Positions 45,801 to 59,285 are shown, numbered from the stretch's first letter. The stretch: 64,000 nt of DNA from Nymphaea colorata (GCF_008831285.2 NC_045145.1:8802802-8866801), one strand, 5' to 3'. Numbers and translations are program-made. The notes: generated from the sequence alone by a model not told the origin.

Positions 45801-47221
45801 TTGGGTCGAAGTGGGTCTACACTGTTAAGTACAAACCAGATCGGAACATTGAGAGGTACAAAGCACGATTGGTGGCCAAGGAGTTCAGTCAGAAATATGG
45901 GATCGACTACTTAGAGACGTTTGCTCCAGTTGCAAAGATGAAGACGGTTAGAGTTATTATTTCATTGGCGGTGCTGAAGGGTTGGGAGATGTGCCAACTT
46001 GATGTAAAAAATGCCTTTCTCAATGGAGATCTCGAAGAGGAGGTGTACATGTGCATGCCACCAGGTTTTGAGAAACCTAGAAAATGCTGTAAATTGAAGA
46101 AAGCTTTGTATGGGCTGAAACAGTCTCCCCGAGCATGGTTTGAACGGCTTAGACTTGTGATGAAGAAACATGGCTACAAACAAGGAAATGGAGATCATAC
46201 CCTGTTTGTAAAGAGAAGAGAGAGTAAAGTTACTCTACTATTGGTTTATGTTGATGATATGATTGTTACAGGCGATGATAAGGAAGAGATAGCAAGATTA
46301 AAGGGTTTACTATCTACTGAATTTGATCTAAAAGATCTTGGTAAGCTGAAGTATTTCCTTGGTATTGAAATTGCTAGATCAAGTACAACTCTTGTACTTA
46401 GTCAAAGGAAGTATACCCTGGATCTACTGAAGGAGACAGGGAAACTGGGGTGCAGACCAGCCTCTACTCCTATAGATGCTGGGCATAAACTTGGTAGCAA
46501 AGATGGAGAACTGTTGGGTGAAGAAGCTAAAGGGAGATATCAACGCCTAGTTGGAAAACTGATTTATCTCACTCTGACTAGACCTGATATCACATTTGCT
46601 GTAAATGTGATGAGCCAGTTCATGCATGCACCTACAGATATGCACTTGAAGGCTGTAGATAGAATTCGGTGCTACTTGAAAAAGAATCCCGGGAAGAGAC
46701 TTCTATATGTGCAACAAAGATCTATTGAAGTTGAAGGGTATTCTGATGCAGACTGGGCAGGCTGTGTTGACACCAGAAGATCTACTTCAGGGTACTGCGT
46801 CTACTTGGGGGGAAATTTAGTTGTTTGGAGAAGAAAGAGACAAGATGTGTGTTCCCACTCAAGTGCAGAGGCTGAATATAGGGTTGTGGTTACTGGGGTA
46901 TCAGAATTGTTATGGCTGAAGATCTTGCTGACAGATATTGGAATAGAGATTGAAGGGCCTATGAGAATGTATTGTGATAATAAGTCTGCAATTAACTTGG
47001 CTAACAACTCAGTTCTTCATGATCGAACAAAGCATGTGGAGATTGACCGTCACTTCATCAGAGAAAGAATTGATGCTAAAGAATTGACGCTACCATACAT
47101 GAAGTCGGAAGACCAAACTGCTGATATCCTAACCAAGGCCTTAAGTGTAACTCCATTTGAGAGAAATGTATCCAAGTTGGGCATGTTTGATATGTATGCC
47201 CAACTTGAGGGGGAGTGTTGA
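42874..47221 (+). pseudogene. Ty1/copia gag-pol polyprotein, three lesions
   Basis: Reads from ATG at 42874 (MADSSSSSVNTNLPD) to TGA at 47219-47221, inside the 3' LTR. Domains in order: Gag; zinc knuckle CX2CX4HX4C at 43625-43666; aspartic protease WIVDSGATHHMTG near 43905; integrase zinc region (HERLGH...CDVCQFAKH) near 44323-44430; integrase core with Asp near 44498, Asp in FRSDN at 44684 and Glu in AERKN near 44800; reverse transcriptase from about 45750 with YVDD at 46247-46258; and RNase H (GYSDADWAG near 46738, SSAEAEYR near 46860, CDNKSA near 46975). Lesions: TAG at 43096-43098, one extra G near 43328 shifting the frame, and TAG at 44657-44659. The 848-codon stretch from 44675 is open. 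Confidence 0.95.
47203..47215 (+). promoter_or_regulatory. Polypurine tract of the copia element
   Basis: The purine-rich GAGGGGGAG directly before the 3' LTR is the plus-strand DNA primer site. It also encodes the last residues of Pol (LEGEC). Confidence 0.88.
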
Positions 47222-47455
47222 CGGGTTTTGCTGTCCGGGTCCGGATCCTTACCCGATCCGGTTTGTCCTAATTAGGACTACTTATATCTCTATAAACCCT
47301 AATCTTAGTGTTAATGAAGTTTTGAAGAGAGAGAGTGTCTGGACGCTAGTGGGCACCAGACCTCCTCACCCGTGGTTTTTCTTCCCTCGCGTTGAGGGTT
47401 TTCCACGTTATATCTGTGTGCTTTCTTCTACTCTCGTGCATATTTTGTTTCTACA
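47216..47455 (+). repeat. 3' LTR of the copia element (240 bp)
   Basis: TGTTGACGGGTTTTGCT to TTCTACA. It keeps TATAAA at 47291-47296 and is followed by the TTAAC duplication. Confidence 0.97.
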
Positions 47456-47522
47456 TTAACTATGGTTCACAATAAATCAGATGCCCCGCATGAGTGAGCT
47501 GGTGAATTCTGGATACCCAGAA

Positions 47523-48959
<1,437 letters not shown>

Positions 48960-49088
48960 TTGTTGGAAGAAGAAGTAGAGGTTGCAATGGTACCGATTAA
49001 AGAGCCTCTAATGGAAACAAATGAACCTTCAAAAATGGAGAAGCATGATGTTGTAAATGTGGCTGATCTTGCTACAACTGGTGACTAG
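48960..49088 (+). pseudogene. Hsp70-like (Hsp110 class) exon fragment
   Basis: After an acceptor-like GGGTAG the plus strand reads LLEEEVEVAMVPIKEP then METNEPSKMEKHD, up to TAG at 49086-49088. This resembles the acidic linker of plant Hsp70-14/15 chaperones, where LLEEEEVEV is followed by KEP repeats and KMETDE. No other exon of the gene lies nearby. It could be another acidic protein, so the assignment is tentative. Confidence 0.42.
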
Positions 49089-49498
49089 TGCAAATATTCA
49101 AGAAAACAAAGCTAGAAATGATGCATTTGGTCAAAGAATTGGAAATGGTGATCCATGTTCCAATGACTTTTTTTTTCCTTTTGTCACTCATGTATCTTTA
49201 AGATTTCTTTAATTGCATAATGATAATCATCTTTTCCTTTTACCTTGTCATAGTCTTAAAAACATGGTCAAGAAACTTTGCATAATTTGTTTCTTAAGTG
49301 TATGTCAACTAAGAGAGGTTCTATGTACTGCGGTACTCTTTTCAAATATATGAATAAACATGCATTGCATTTTGGAAGTATATTATTTGGCATTTTCAAA
49401 TGCAAAAAAAAGTATGCCTCCTATATAATTAGCATTAAATTTTGTTAGAGAAATGGAAGAGAGATGAAGCAATAATGAAATCACCACTAAAAGTGCTT

Positions 49499-49876
49499 AT
49501 TTAGTCGCTGAGCCTTTGTCCCAGTTCTCCGCTGTTCCTTGCGACTCCTTCCAATCTCCCAGCGATCGCCAGACGGTCTGCCTCTGCCTGCCGGCGCAGC
49601 GCGTCCACGGCGGCTAGTGCTTCCTTGGTTGGCATCGGCTCTGATACCAGATGTTAGCCGTCGGCTAACTGAGCTGCGATAAAAGGGGTAATCACACACA
49701 CACACTTAACCTAATTCTCCTTGGAATTAGGGCCAAACTCTCTCAACGCGAGAGAGGAACCTTTTCATTCAAAAAACATAGACCTCTAAACAGTATTAGT
49801 TCCCTTTTATACGTGGGAACTATGGATCTCCTGTCTCTAGGACCTGACCCACTTATTCTTGTATCCTATACTAACA
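49499..49876 (-). mobile_element. LTR retrotransposon remnant: LTR, primer site and gag start
   Basis: On the minus strand an LTR runs from 49876 (TGTTAGTATAGGATAC) to 49652 (GGCTAACA), about 225 bp, with a TATAAAAG box near 49811. Two bases later comes the Met-tRNA primer site TGGTATCAGAGC (49649-49638). An ATG at 49635 then opens a GC-rich, Ala/Arg/Glu-rich frame (starts MPTKEALAAVDALRRQ) to a stop at about 49499, plausibly a truncated gag start. Nothing of Pol follows to the left. The base composition of this short piece is far more GC-rich than its surroundings. Confidence 0.72.
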
Positions 49877-50732
49877 CATCATCTCAGGAGGTCAATTTTC
49901 TAGTGTAATTGGATGCACTTGAATTACTTTGAAAGTGTTGACCAGCAGATGGAAAAAGTTGCCTATGTTTTCTCAGATGCACATAAGAATGGTCTAGGTT
50001 GTGTTGTTTATTTGTATTGCTAAATGGCCACTATTTTATGGGTTTAGTGGTTGTCTACTATGAGTGTCTCCTCCACCAGTTGATGTGAAGACATGACAGT
50101 CTTCATGAGGACCTAATAAAGGAAGAATTTCATTAATGAGGTGAAGTATTTTATTGAAGGGGTTCTGCTTTATACCAGGTCTTCGTTTGCCTGTCAGTTA
50201 TCATTTATCACCTGCCTGTTAACTTTGTGCAAAAATGGCTTCTAAATTTCTAATGGAAATATGGAAGCTATAGAGTTAGTCTTGTTGGCTATCTAAGGAA
50301 TGACTGTTAGGAAATGAAGTCTAGCTTCTTTCTGTTTTTGGAAAAATGAGTATTTGTGTTTCTCAGAAAGAAAAAGCAGCAAAAAAGAAAAGGGTTTAAG
50401 GAAGCGTTATAAAACAAAATCCTTCTTGTTTGCCTATCTGTGAGCTCCTGTTTGCATTGTGGTCAAACTAGTTGAAGAGTTGAGTTAAGCAGTGGTCTTG
50501 GAATATTTTATGTCCTGGTTTGTTAGATGATTGATGGTAGTTATTCTTTATGCCTATTTTACTTGCTCTTTGCCTACGAAGTTTCTTGGATTTGGTTGGA
50601 CAATTGGACTTCTCTGCTGGTTTTTTCCATTCATCAAAATCGAACATTTTGTTATAGAACATTATAATCAATATGTCCCGAATGTTTCTTGATTATAATC
50701 TGTTCTTCATAATTTCTTTACCTTTGTAGCAG
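49877..50732. other. Intergenic or intronic sequence left of the spinster-like exon
   Basis: AT-rich sequence. It may include intron sequence of the captured spinster-like gene, but no other exon was recognised. Confidence 0.4.
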
Positions 50733-50846
50733 AGTAATGCAGATTTGCTTTTTGGAGGAATCACAATTGTATGTGGGATATTTGGAACATTAGCTGGAGG
50801 CTACATTCTGGATCACATAAATTCTACCATCCGCAATGCATTTAAG
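50733..50846 (+). pseudogene. Spinster-like transporter, single exon fragment
   Basis: Spinster homologues are major-facilitator transporters proposed to move sphingolipids. A 38-codon exon bounded by GCAG and a GTAGTC donor reads ADLLFGGITIVCGIFGTLAG then GYILDHINSTIRNAFK, matching a transmembrane segment of the plant family (FGGITIVCGIVGTLAGG). No flanking exons of the gene are present, and an ALA-type fragment follows within 200 bp, so this is a captured piece. Confidence 0.68.
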
Positions 50847-50995
50847 GTAGTCTCAGTTTTAATTAAACTCTCACATGGTCTGCAGATTGTTCCTCTGTGA
50901 GCAGATCTGCAAGGTTTTCATCGAAGGTTAGTATTTGAACATGAATGGTGAAGATTTAGGGTTTTGTTGTTTTTCTGGATTCGGTGGTCGGCTTT

Positions 50996-51551
50996 TGGTG
51001 TTGCGAACCCTTTGCTTGGCATGGCGAGAATTATCAGAAGATGAATATAGAGAATGGTCTGTGTTGTTTAAAGAGGCTAATGCTTCTCTAGTTGACAGGG
51101 AGGTGAGCTGTTTAGTTTTGAGATCTTGATTTTTCTCTACTTTCTGGTTTCTGTTCAAGTGATTCTTTCTGACTGAACTCTGGCTTTGGTGAAATGTTTT
51201 GAGTCGTATAATGAAGATGTAAAGTTTGTCAATGCATGCAAATCATTCCCTTTAGTGGAGAAGTGCTGAAGTTTGCCAACGTTTGGAACACAATCTTGAG
51301 GTTCTTGGAGTTGCTGCAATAGAAGACCGTCTGCACGTGATTCTCTTTTTCCTTCTCTGGGGGGTATTGTTTCATGCGAGAGCTTTCCTTCTGGTTTGAC
51401 TTAAGTAGACTGTCTTCGTTTTCTTTTGGATGTCATTGCAGGAAGGTGTTCCTGAAACAATCGATCTGCTTTGGAAGGCTGGAATCAACTTTTGGATGCT
51501 TACTGGTGATAAACAAAATACAACCATTCTTTTGCAACCTAATTTCTCCTG
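50996..51551 (+). pseudogene. ALA2: ALA-type P4-ATPase, internal fragment (copy 2)
   Basis: Three plus-strand exons: to 51102 (LRTLCLAWRELSEDEYREW, FKEANASLVDRE), 51256-51336 (WRSAEVCQRLEHNLEVLG, AAIEDRLH) and 51442-51551 ([28 protein letters not shown]). It overlaps copy 1 (17535-18848) and extends further 5'. Relative to copy 1 the last exon has lost 11 bp (about 51513-51526), which shifts the frame. The donor after the second exon is CAC/GTG. The exon start near 50996 is fuzzy, since upstream residues diverge from the family. Downstream sequence to about 51746 matches the copy 1 intron (18330-18563 inverted), so both copies share one origin. Confidence 0.82.
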
Positions 51552-53600
51552 GTTAGTCATGCTTCATTCTTCTTTTCTCATGAGCCCAGGCCACTTTGTC
51601 TCATCAAGGCAGATTGTCACAAAGATCTGAAATGTTTTCTCTTTTTGGCATTTGATAACTTTCTTTTGTGTGCTTAGAATGTGGTCTTAGTTCTCTTTTC
51701 TTCCTTCATGCAAGATCTTCAGTATGTGGATGAAGGGAAGACGCCCTTGGATATTTTGTCATTAACCTCACACAACATTGGTGGAAAGGTTTGCTTTGTT
51801 GTTTTCATTTTCTTTTTTGAGTGACATTTTATATCTTATAGTTGGTAAGGGTTCAACTTAGTAAATATAGGTTCACTTCTTTATTTTTAGGATGTGTTTA
51901 TGTTCTTATAAACCGTTTTTTTTTTTTGCTTGAATTCTTGATTATTTAGCATAAGGTGCAAGGAATGAGTGATTAGATAGGTGAGGATAGGGTAGAATAG
52001 ATGATTTGTATTTGATTTTTGAATTCGATAGTTCGATTTTTGAATTGGATAGTTTGATCTTCCCTACTTCTATAGGAGAGCATATGAAGTTCTTCTTCTA
52101 CCCAACAAATCAATCTGGCTTCACAAAAACACCTCTTTTGGTAGAAGAGAGTTCCAACTTCCAGGTGATATGTCATTTGATGTCAAGTACTTTTTTGAAA
52201 GAGAAAATTTTTAATTGTGCCTAAAAACATTTTAAAAGTGTCTTATCATGCAATGATATGCCTTTGTTTTGTTCTTACTACCTGCCCAAGTAAAAGGAAA
52301 CTTTCAAGTTTTTTTTGTTGACAATCATTAGAAGAGGAAATCTGGAAAAATCCTATGAAGCTGAGAAAGTCAAGACTAGGAGATGCTACTGACTGTAGTG
52401 ATCAAGTGTCTGTAAGGGTTTAACAGGAAAATATCCTTAGAGAGAAACCATAATGCCTTATAAAATATTGGCAGGTAGCAAAATAAGAGTTGAGAGATGG
52501 GCTCGGGGCTTGTGTAGTTGTTCCTTTGGGTTAATAATCAAGAGTACCGGGTAGGCATATAGGTGATTTATGTCTATGCCGCGAAGATAACGACTTATGA
52601 ACCTTTGTCTCGTCGAAAACCCACAAGGTGAAGCGGGTTGGATATGCGACAAAGCTATACATAACCACCAAAGCGGTGGAGCTTCGTAGTAGCCTTTGGG
52701 GTGGTGAGGTATTCCCTCAAAGGTGAAGGTAGGCCTGAAAAAGAAAATGAAAGGTAAAAAAAAATGAAAAGGCAAAAAGCCAGATGCAGAAAAAAAAAGA
52801 AGCAAAACAAGAAAAACAAAAAAGGTGCCTGTCAAGAGATAAATGGCATGAAGGCTGAACTCGAAGGAATTGAAATGAAACAATCTTTCATGGATGTGCG
52901 ATCCTTGGGTCAATATCTGCTCTTCTTTTTGATTTCCTAAAACGTTGAGGATGATTACTTTGTGTTCATTATTTGAAAATTTAAAGGCTTCCCTTCTAGA
53001 GATTCAACAACATTGATGCGAAATGAATCCCGATACTTGTACGGAATTGAGGATAAATAAAAGGCATATCATTTGCACAACACGATCACGTTCTGCTTAT
53101 GATTTAAATTGATGATTTATAAACTATTTAAAAGTAAACACTTGACATCTCTTGTAATGTTTCCTGACTTCATGGGCATATGAGGAACTCCCAGCCCCTC
53201 TCTGTTTTTGAAAAATGTTGTCCTTTTTATTACCAAACCGCTAGTCCATTCATAGAATAGACGAAACCCCTCAAACATATTCCACTCATGCTGAGTGTAA
53301 TGAATTTTCCATCTTCCCCTTTCCATGTTCCCATCACAATTTGTTTTCTTGTGAAGGCTAGGCAGTATTTTTGTTTATTTCTCTTTTAAGGTTTGCTTAG
53401 GAAGGGGCTTGAAAGAGTCGTTAGCTTTTAACTCTTTTATCATTGTTGTCTTTTTTTTTTTTTTTTACATTGTCAGTGTCTTGTGGATGTACAGTGGTTT
53501 TGGAAAAGCCGATTCATGTTGCACGAGAGTTTGATCTTGTACTTCAAAATCAAGTTTTTATTTGAGTTCCCAACAAAGTTGTGGCATCCAATTTGATTTG
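51552..53600. repeat. Inverted, rearranged copy of the 15-21 kb mosaic
   Basis: Segments match the left mosaic in reverse: 51552-51746 to 18563-18330; 51752-52318 to about 20660-20102 (and 15720-15155); and 52325-53580 to about 20085-19150, with an unmatched patch near 52380-52530. The order differs from the left block: here the ALA-type part leads straight into the 1.16-kb unit. Confidence 0.85.
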
Positions 53601-56042
53601 AGGGAGTTTACATAAATTTTTGGCTGAAACAGAAACTAATGCTGGCTGCAAAAGTTCACGCAAAGACAGGAAAATCCCGTCATTGTTTTTTTGTGTTTTT
53701 TGTTTCTTAGCTTGTCATAATTGGTCGGAAGCCAAGTGTTATGCATGTACATTGCACGAGAGCTCGATACCACACCCTCTACACCGGAAATCTCCTACAA
53801 TTGCAGAGATTGCTGCAGAATTCTATTCCAAAACTGTGGATGTTTGGGTGACTTTAACATTTGATGATTGATTTGTTTTGCTTCCCAAGACTTATCCCTT
53901 GGGTTTAGTTTATTTTATTGTAGGAAATCTGGTGCAAAGTTGATGTCGAAAACAGAGAATTTTTGCTAGAGAAATTTACATATATGTGCAGAAATTAGAT
54001 TGCTTGCAGAAACCAAACAAGTTTCAATTGGTCTATCTTTTACCTGAATTGAGTTAGGATTTTGGGTGTGATATGACAGCTTAAGTCAGAGTCGTGTAGG
54101 CTTCTTTCACGGTCTTTCAAATTTGTTTATATTTAGGTCCAGTTAATTTAGAGAACATAGATTTCAAGTAAGGATTTTGGTTATTTTCTGTTTCATGTGT
54201 ATCGTTTTAAAGTGTTTATTAGTTGAGCTTAGAGTTCTTCCTCGTGAGTGGGTCTAAGCTTTAGGTTTATGCCCTTGTTTTTCTTTGTTCTCTTTTGTTT
54301 TCAAGTTGGTCATTGCAGCCGCTGGCACTTTTGGAGAAATGTAAGGTTCGATGCATTCAGTGGAGGAGTTGGAGCACAAGTCAAAGAACTAAATTGACAC
54401 AGGGCTGCCCTTTCAAGCAACCACACTTTAGGAATTGTTTATTTTTCAACTTCTGTAATTAAACTAGTAGCATCACTTTTGAAGAACCTTTTGAGTCTTT
54501 GACTTTTTTCTATTTGAGGTAGTAAATGTGCATTTTTTGGTCTATCTTAATATCCGTTTGTTCCCTGTGTTCGATCTGGAGTTCCCACTTATTGGACTCT
54601 TATTTTCCTCAAACTTTAGAAAACTGCTAGTTCCACCACTGATTTTGCAGAGGTTAGGGACCGACTTTTGTATGGTTTTTGGGTCAAAGTTGTGTTGAAC
54701 TTGACACTCTAAAAATTTCAGAATTTTTGGACCAAAGTTATAAAATTCTTACTAAACTGTTTCCGCTAACTTGGTGCAGGAACTCAGAATTTCTGAAATT
54801 TACATGACTTTTTCCAAATTTTACCTTTCGCTAACTTTCTGCTCGGTTCTTTTGTCATCTTTGCATTGAAATACAGGCAGCTTAGCCACAATCGTTCTTG
54901 GATAGTTTTGAACACTGCTAGAGAATTTTGAACTACCTGGAATGGTTGAGGAGAAATGTAAGGGTTGGGGCTTGACATAAAACTGACGGGCATATCTGAT
55001 GCAGCAAAAGGAGGCAGTAGATACTTATGAGGCTCTATAAAATGAAAAATCTTATGTTCAGCCTTAATGGATCTAAGATCATTTTCTATATTTCCTTCAT
55101 TTTGCATCTTATATGTTTTCCATGAATCTTCAGAATCTTAGGGCCTTGCCTTATCTCCTCTCTGTTCTTTTCCGGTGCTTGTCTCCATGTATCTTCTACT
55201 GACATTTTTTGTGGATGGTACCACTAATAGAATTTTATTGTGGAGACTGGCAGATGAGCTCTTCTCTCCTGTTTCTTCTGTCACCTCTCTGAACTTCTCG
55301 CAGCATGTTAGCACCAAGACAGCCGGCCTCTTCCCAACGCCATCCCATCCGCCAGCGTAGAGACTGAGAGGAATGAGTGCCCGCAGCCACACTTCACCCC
55401 CACATTAAATGCGGAGTGGCACATGAGCACGCCTCCACCCCGCTCCTCTTCTCCCTCTTGGTATGTGTCTTTGCCTTTTGTTGGAAGGGAATGATTGTAT
55501 GTATGATTGTATGTCAGGTGGGGGAGGGGAAAAAAATATTTCTATCCTTGCTTCAATAAACTGTTACGCAGTTTTCTTTTTCCCGCCGAGTTCCAAGGAA
55601 GGAAAGCACTTTCTCTTTCTCTCTTGATCGTAGCGAGGCTGGATCCTTGATGGTGCTGATGATAGAGGAGGATGCAGACTGCGTGCATGGGTTGCTGCAG
55701 TTCATCCTTCGATATTGCGAGCAACAACTCTTATCCATCATTCTCCCGCTGGACCTGATTTTCCACTTGCCTCGGGTGGTAGAGCAAGACTGTAAGTTTC
55801 CTCCCTTCTCCATTCACTCATTCTGTCGATTTTAAGGAGATACAATGATAAGGATTAAGAAACCTCAAGCTTGCATTTTTATTGGTCATCAAATCTAGGA
55901 TCTGATGAGGTCTCAAAATTGTTTGTTATTCACCAATAGACACATTCCTCCTACTAGTAGTGACAATTAGAAGTCAACCTTGAGGAAGCCAATGTCTTCT
56001 CAACCTGTCTAACCAAACCCGTTCCTTCAAGAATAACTGAAT
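53601..56042. other. Intergenic sequence, nothing recognised
   Basis: Several short open frames on both strands (for example near 54784-55107 and 55553-55813) match no family I recognise. No splice-supported exon, LTR end or terminal repeat was seen. Confidence 0.45.
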
Positions 56043-56390
56043 ATGTCCCGGCTGGCCGAGTGGTTGACCTTCCTCTGCTCTGCGTTGCTACGGATGAGAG
56101 AAAGAAAAGAGGCAAGCAATCCACCTAAAGTTCCACCTATCTTGGTGGAACCTTATTGCTGGAAGCAAAGTTCCATATCGATGGGAAAAGTTCCATATTG
56201 GGTGATATTTGACGGAGGGAAATTCTTTCATGTTTTTGATGGATGTTTAGAAAATGAAATCATGCAGGAAGTGGTGTTTGAAGCATGCAAAAGTTGCAAG
56301 GAGATGGTGTTGAAGGAGTCCTTGCATATGTACATGGTTATGTGGCCGGTTCTCCATTGGAGTGTTCCAGTATATTTATTTTCTCTATAA
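56043..56390 (+). CDS. Hypothetical 115-residue open frame
   Basis: An ATG at 56043 opens a frame with PPKVPPILVEPYCWK, VPYWVIFDGGKFFHVFDG and a C-terminal hydrophobic stretch. The composition looks protein-like, and the Trp/Gly/Phe pattern is loosely like plant F-box-associated beta repeats, but I cannot assign it. It has no neighbouring exon, so a pseudogene or fragment is equally likely. Confidence 0.25.
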   Translation: MSRLAEWLTFLCSALLRMRERKEASNPPKVPPILVEPYCWKQSSISMGKVPYWVIFDGGKFFHVFDGCLENEIMQEVVFEACKSCKEMVLKESLHMYMVMWPVLHWSVPVYLFSL

Positions 56391-57184
56391 GCTTTCTTTT
56401 TTATTCTGTTTTGTTATGGATATATGTTGATACATCAATTTAGTTGATTCTTGGTTTTGCTGTTCAATTTGATAGAAGCATTTCCAAGAATTGGTTGTTT
56501 GAGACTGAAACACAGAGGGATCGGTCTCTCACTCTGAAAGGACCATGATTAGATGTGGACCCATGAAGATGACAGAAGGCAAAATAGAAATGAAAGCACA
56601 TGCACGTCTTATTTCTTTCCTGCTTCTCTCACATTTTACTCTTGAAATATGATGAATGTTGTCTGTTTTCAGTTGCTTACCATTTGTAGTTTCCAGTGAT
56701 GATGAAATTAGCACAATTGGTATAGGCTTTTAAATGGAGGTAGACATCAAATGACATAGAAATGATCACTTTTGCATGATTTTGGTTCTTCTCCATTTAT
56801 GATTTTATAGCTATTTTGGAATATTCGTGTGCATAATTAATCCATAGGGAATAGAAAAACTGTTAAGTGTCAATGGAAGGTAGAAATGTACTTGGAACTC
56901 TCTCTCACTCTCTCTGCCCCCCCTTTATGTACATATCTATGTATATGTACGATGGTTATTCTGGGTAGATATTTAATTTTACTAAGCAAAAGCTTCTTTG
57001 AAGAAAAGGAGAATCACAAACGAGTAACGTTCAAATATCTCCTCATATTACTGTACCATAAAAATGTTCAAGTGGATGAAGAGTTTGCCTTTTTATATAC
57101 AAAGATCTTTGTCAGTTGACAAAAATAGTGAAGTGGTATTTTATATGTTGTTTGTGCCATTACATCTAATTGCTGGAGTTTCTC
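56391..57184. other. Intergenic sequence, nothing recognised
   Basis: AT-rich with a short CT run near 56900. Confidence 0.5.
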
Positions 57185-57303
57185 AGTCATCACACACACA
57201 TCAAAATGGGAATCAGAAATATTTTTCCCATTCCTTTTTCCAGGAAATATATTTCCAAAAATATATTTTCAATTCCATATTTCCAGGCCATCAAACATCC
57301 CCT
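57185..57303. repeat. Dispersed repeat end, copy 2
   Basis: Inverted match of 16713-16822. Ends CCATCAAACATCCCCTTAA. Confidence 0.6.
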
Positions 57304-57627
57304 TAATGTCTCTTAATACTCATATACTTTACATAGGAAGAGAGAGACCTGCATGAATTCAAGACTTCAAGTCATCCAATTAATCACATTTCTGAAAAGA
57401 TAAACATCTTTTAATGGAATTTGCACCCTTTGTAGGTTGAGTAAGTGAGAGAGAGAGAGAGAGCAGTTTAATTAGCTTGTTGTCTAATTAATTTCTTGGG
57501 AACTTAAATTTATTTAGCATGTTAATTTATCTTGAAATATTCATGCACAATGCAAATCTGCATGGACTTGAATCTTTTTTAATTTCCCCATAAGTAAGAG
57601 TTATATTGGGGGCACCTTGTTATTGTT
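57304..57627. other. Intergenic sequence, nothing recognised
   Basis: AT-rich with a GA run near 57446-57464. Confidence 0.5.
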
Positions 57628-57636
57628 ATACATACA

Positions 57637-57667
<31 letters not shown>

Positions 57668-57685
57668 GTATGTATGTATGTATGC
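57628..57685. repeat. (CATA)n(TATG)n palindromic microsatellite
   Basis: A CATA run meets a TATG run head to head, so the tract is self-complementary and could form a cruciform. Confidence 0.95.
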
Positions 57686-59100
57686 ATAATATTCTGGGTG
57701 TGTGTACGGCCATGTCCTTGCACCCTTTTTTTTTTTAAATGCCCCATACCCGTGTGTGACTACTCTCACCTAACCCACACCCAAGTTTTTTGAAAACTGT
57801 ACTTAAACCCTACACTTGTGTGACATGCCTATCTATGAAAATGAAGGTAATTTATTATGTCTTTAAAGTGTAAAGTATAAAATTTAATGAAAGAAAATGA
57901 AGATCAAAACATCCAAGCCAATATCTTCGTATGGCTCAAAGGTGCAAAATTAGATATTCAATGTATTTTAATTTAAAAAAAATCACAATCTTAATTTTTT
58001 ATGCTAAACATATTAAATTTAAAAAATATGAAGAATTCAGAAAAAGATAAAACATGAATTGCATAAACATAATGTAATAACAAGCTTATGCTACCTGCAA
58101 CTTGCACATTTTCATTTTAAATCATTGAAATTGACCACTTCAATTGCTCTCAATGCTTAAGTGGGTATCAAAATAAATAAGTTTGTATTCTATATGCTTA
58201 TTCCTTGGAGTCTTGAAACCATTTAACAGTCTTAAAATTACAATTCTTTGGTTTGGAGGATAGACATAGTGATAGTCTCTTATAATGAAAGCCCTAATTT
58301 TGTAACATAATTTTTTTTTTAACTTTCTGTAGAAGTTTTTTCATTACAAACTTAATGCTTAATATTTAGGCTTAATGAATTTATATAAAGTTCAAAATAA
58401 TGTTGTCACTTTTTTGTGAAGTTGTTTGGATCATGCTGACTTATGGATCCTGTGTTACATCTTGTACACTTTTTTTTAATTGTATGAACAACTTTGTGTT
58501 AACTTTGAATGCCAAATTAGTGGATATCTCATATGAGAAACTATCATATCATGCAATGTGGGTATATACGGCTTAATGATTATGATCTGTTGATAAGTAG
58601 TGAATTGTGCTAGCCCTTAGGCTGACACCCAAAATTTTCCCCAAAAAAATAATTTCTACCTGAGGAAACCTCACCCTTAAAAACCCAAGAATGGTATTTC
58701 TTGCCATGTTTCGGAGACATCACCATGTCCATGTATATGATATAGAGTTAAATTTGATCATATTCTGTAAATCTCAATTTGAAATACATATGTTCTAGAT
58801 TCACAAATTATTTCAGGGCACTAAAGTAGGAAGAAGGTTTGGCTGTGTGATTGTCTCTAATGATTTGCTGTTCGAGGAGCAAGTAGTATACATATTACAT
58901 GTTCCTGCTTGTGCAGGCTCCTGTGAACTATGTGTGCCGTCATTGTGTCAAACCCAGTTTGAGACCACTCTCGATGGCCATGTCTACTGTCTCCATCCAT
59001 ATTCGTCACCACTTGTAGGTGTTCTTCAGGTTTGTGTTGGTTTAATTCTTTCATGCAATTATCAATTTGTTCTGACTGCATTTATGTCTTAATTGTTAAA
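57686..59100. other. Intergenic sequence, nothing recognised
   Basis: Strongly AT-rich. An open frame at 58847-59092 (Cys- and Leu-rich) is not recognised. Confidence 0.45.
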
Positions 59101-59102
59101 TG

Positions 59103-59285
59103 TGTTAGAAAGAAAAGAGAATTATCTATTGGGTTTGCCTTAATTTATCTTAAATAGAGATTAGAGGGGTGATATACAGATTACAAATAAGTCCATTAAG
59201 AAAAATAAAAAATATTAACTAGTTCACTAAGCAACTTCCTAGAATTCTAATAACCGCCCAACACACTTAGCTATTTTTCTCAACA
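59103..59285 (-). repeat. 3' LTR of the old copia element
   Basis: Starts TGTTGAG directly after the purine tract and ends near CTTTCTAACA. The exact end (59101 or 59103) is uncertain. Confidence 0.7.

Larger units (their letters stand above)
42235..47455 (+). mobile_element. Complete Ty1/copia LTR retrotransposon, TTAAC target duplication
   Basis: LTRs at 42235-42464 and 47216-47455 both run TGTTGACGGG to TTCTACA. TTAAC flanks them at 42230-42234 and 47456-47460. A Met-tRNA primer site follows the 5' LTR and a purine tract precedes the 3' LTR. The interior holds one gag-pol frame in copia order (integrase before reverse transcriptase). The LTRs differ by about five substitutions and one 10-bp indel, so insertion was fairly recent. 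It is not autonomous in its present state. Confidence 0.97.
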
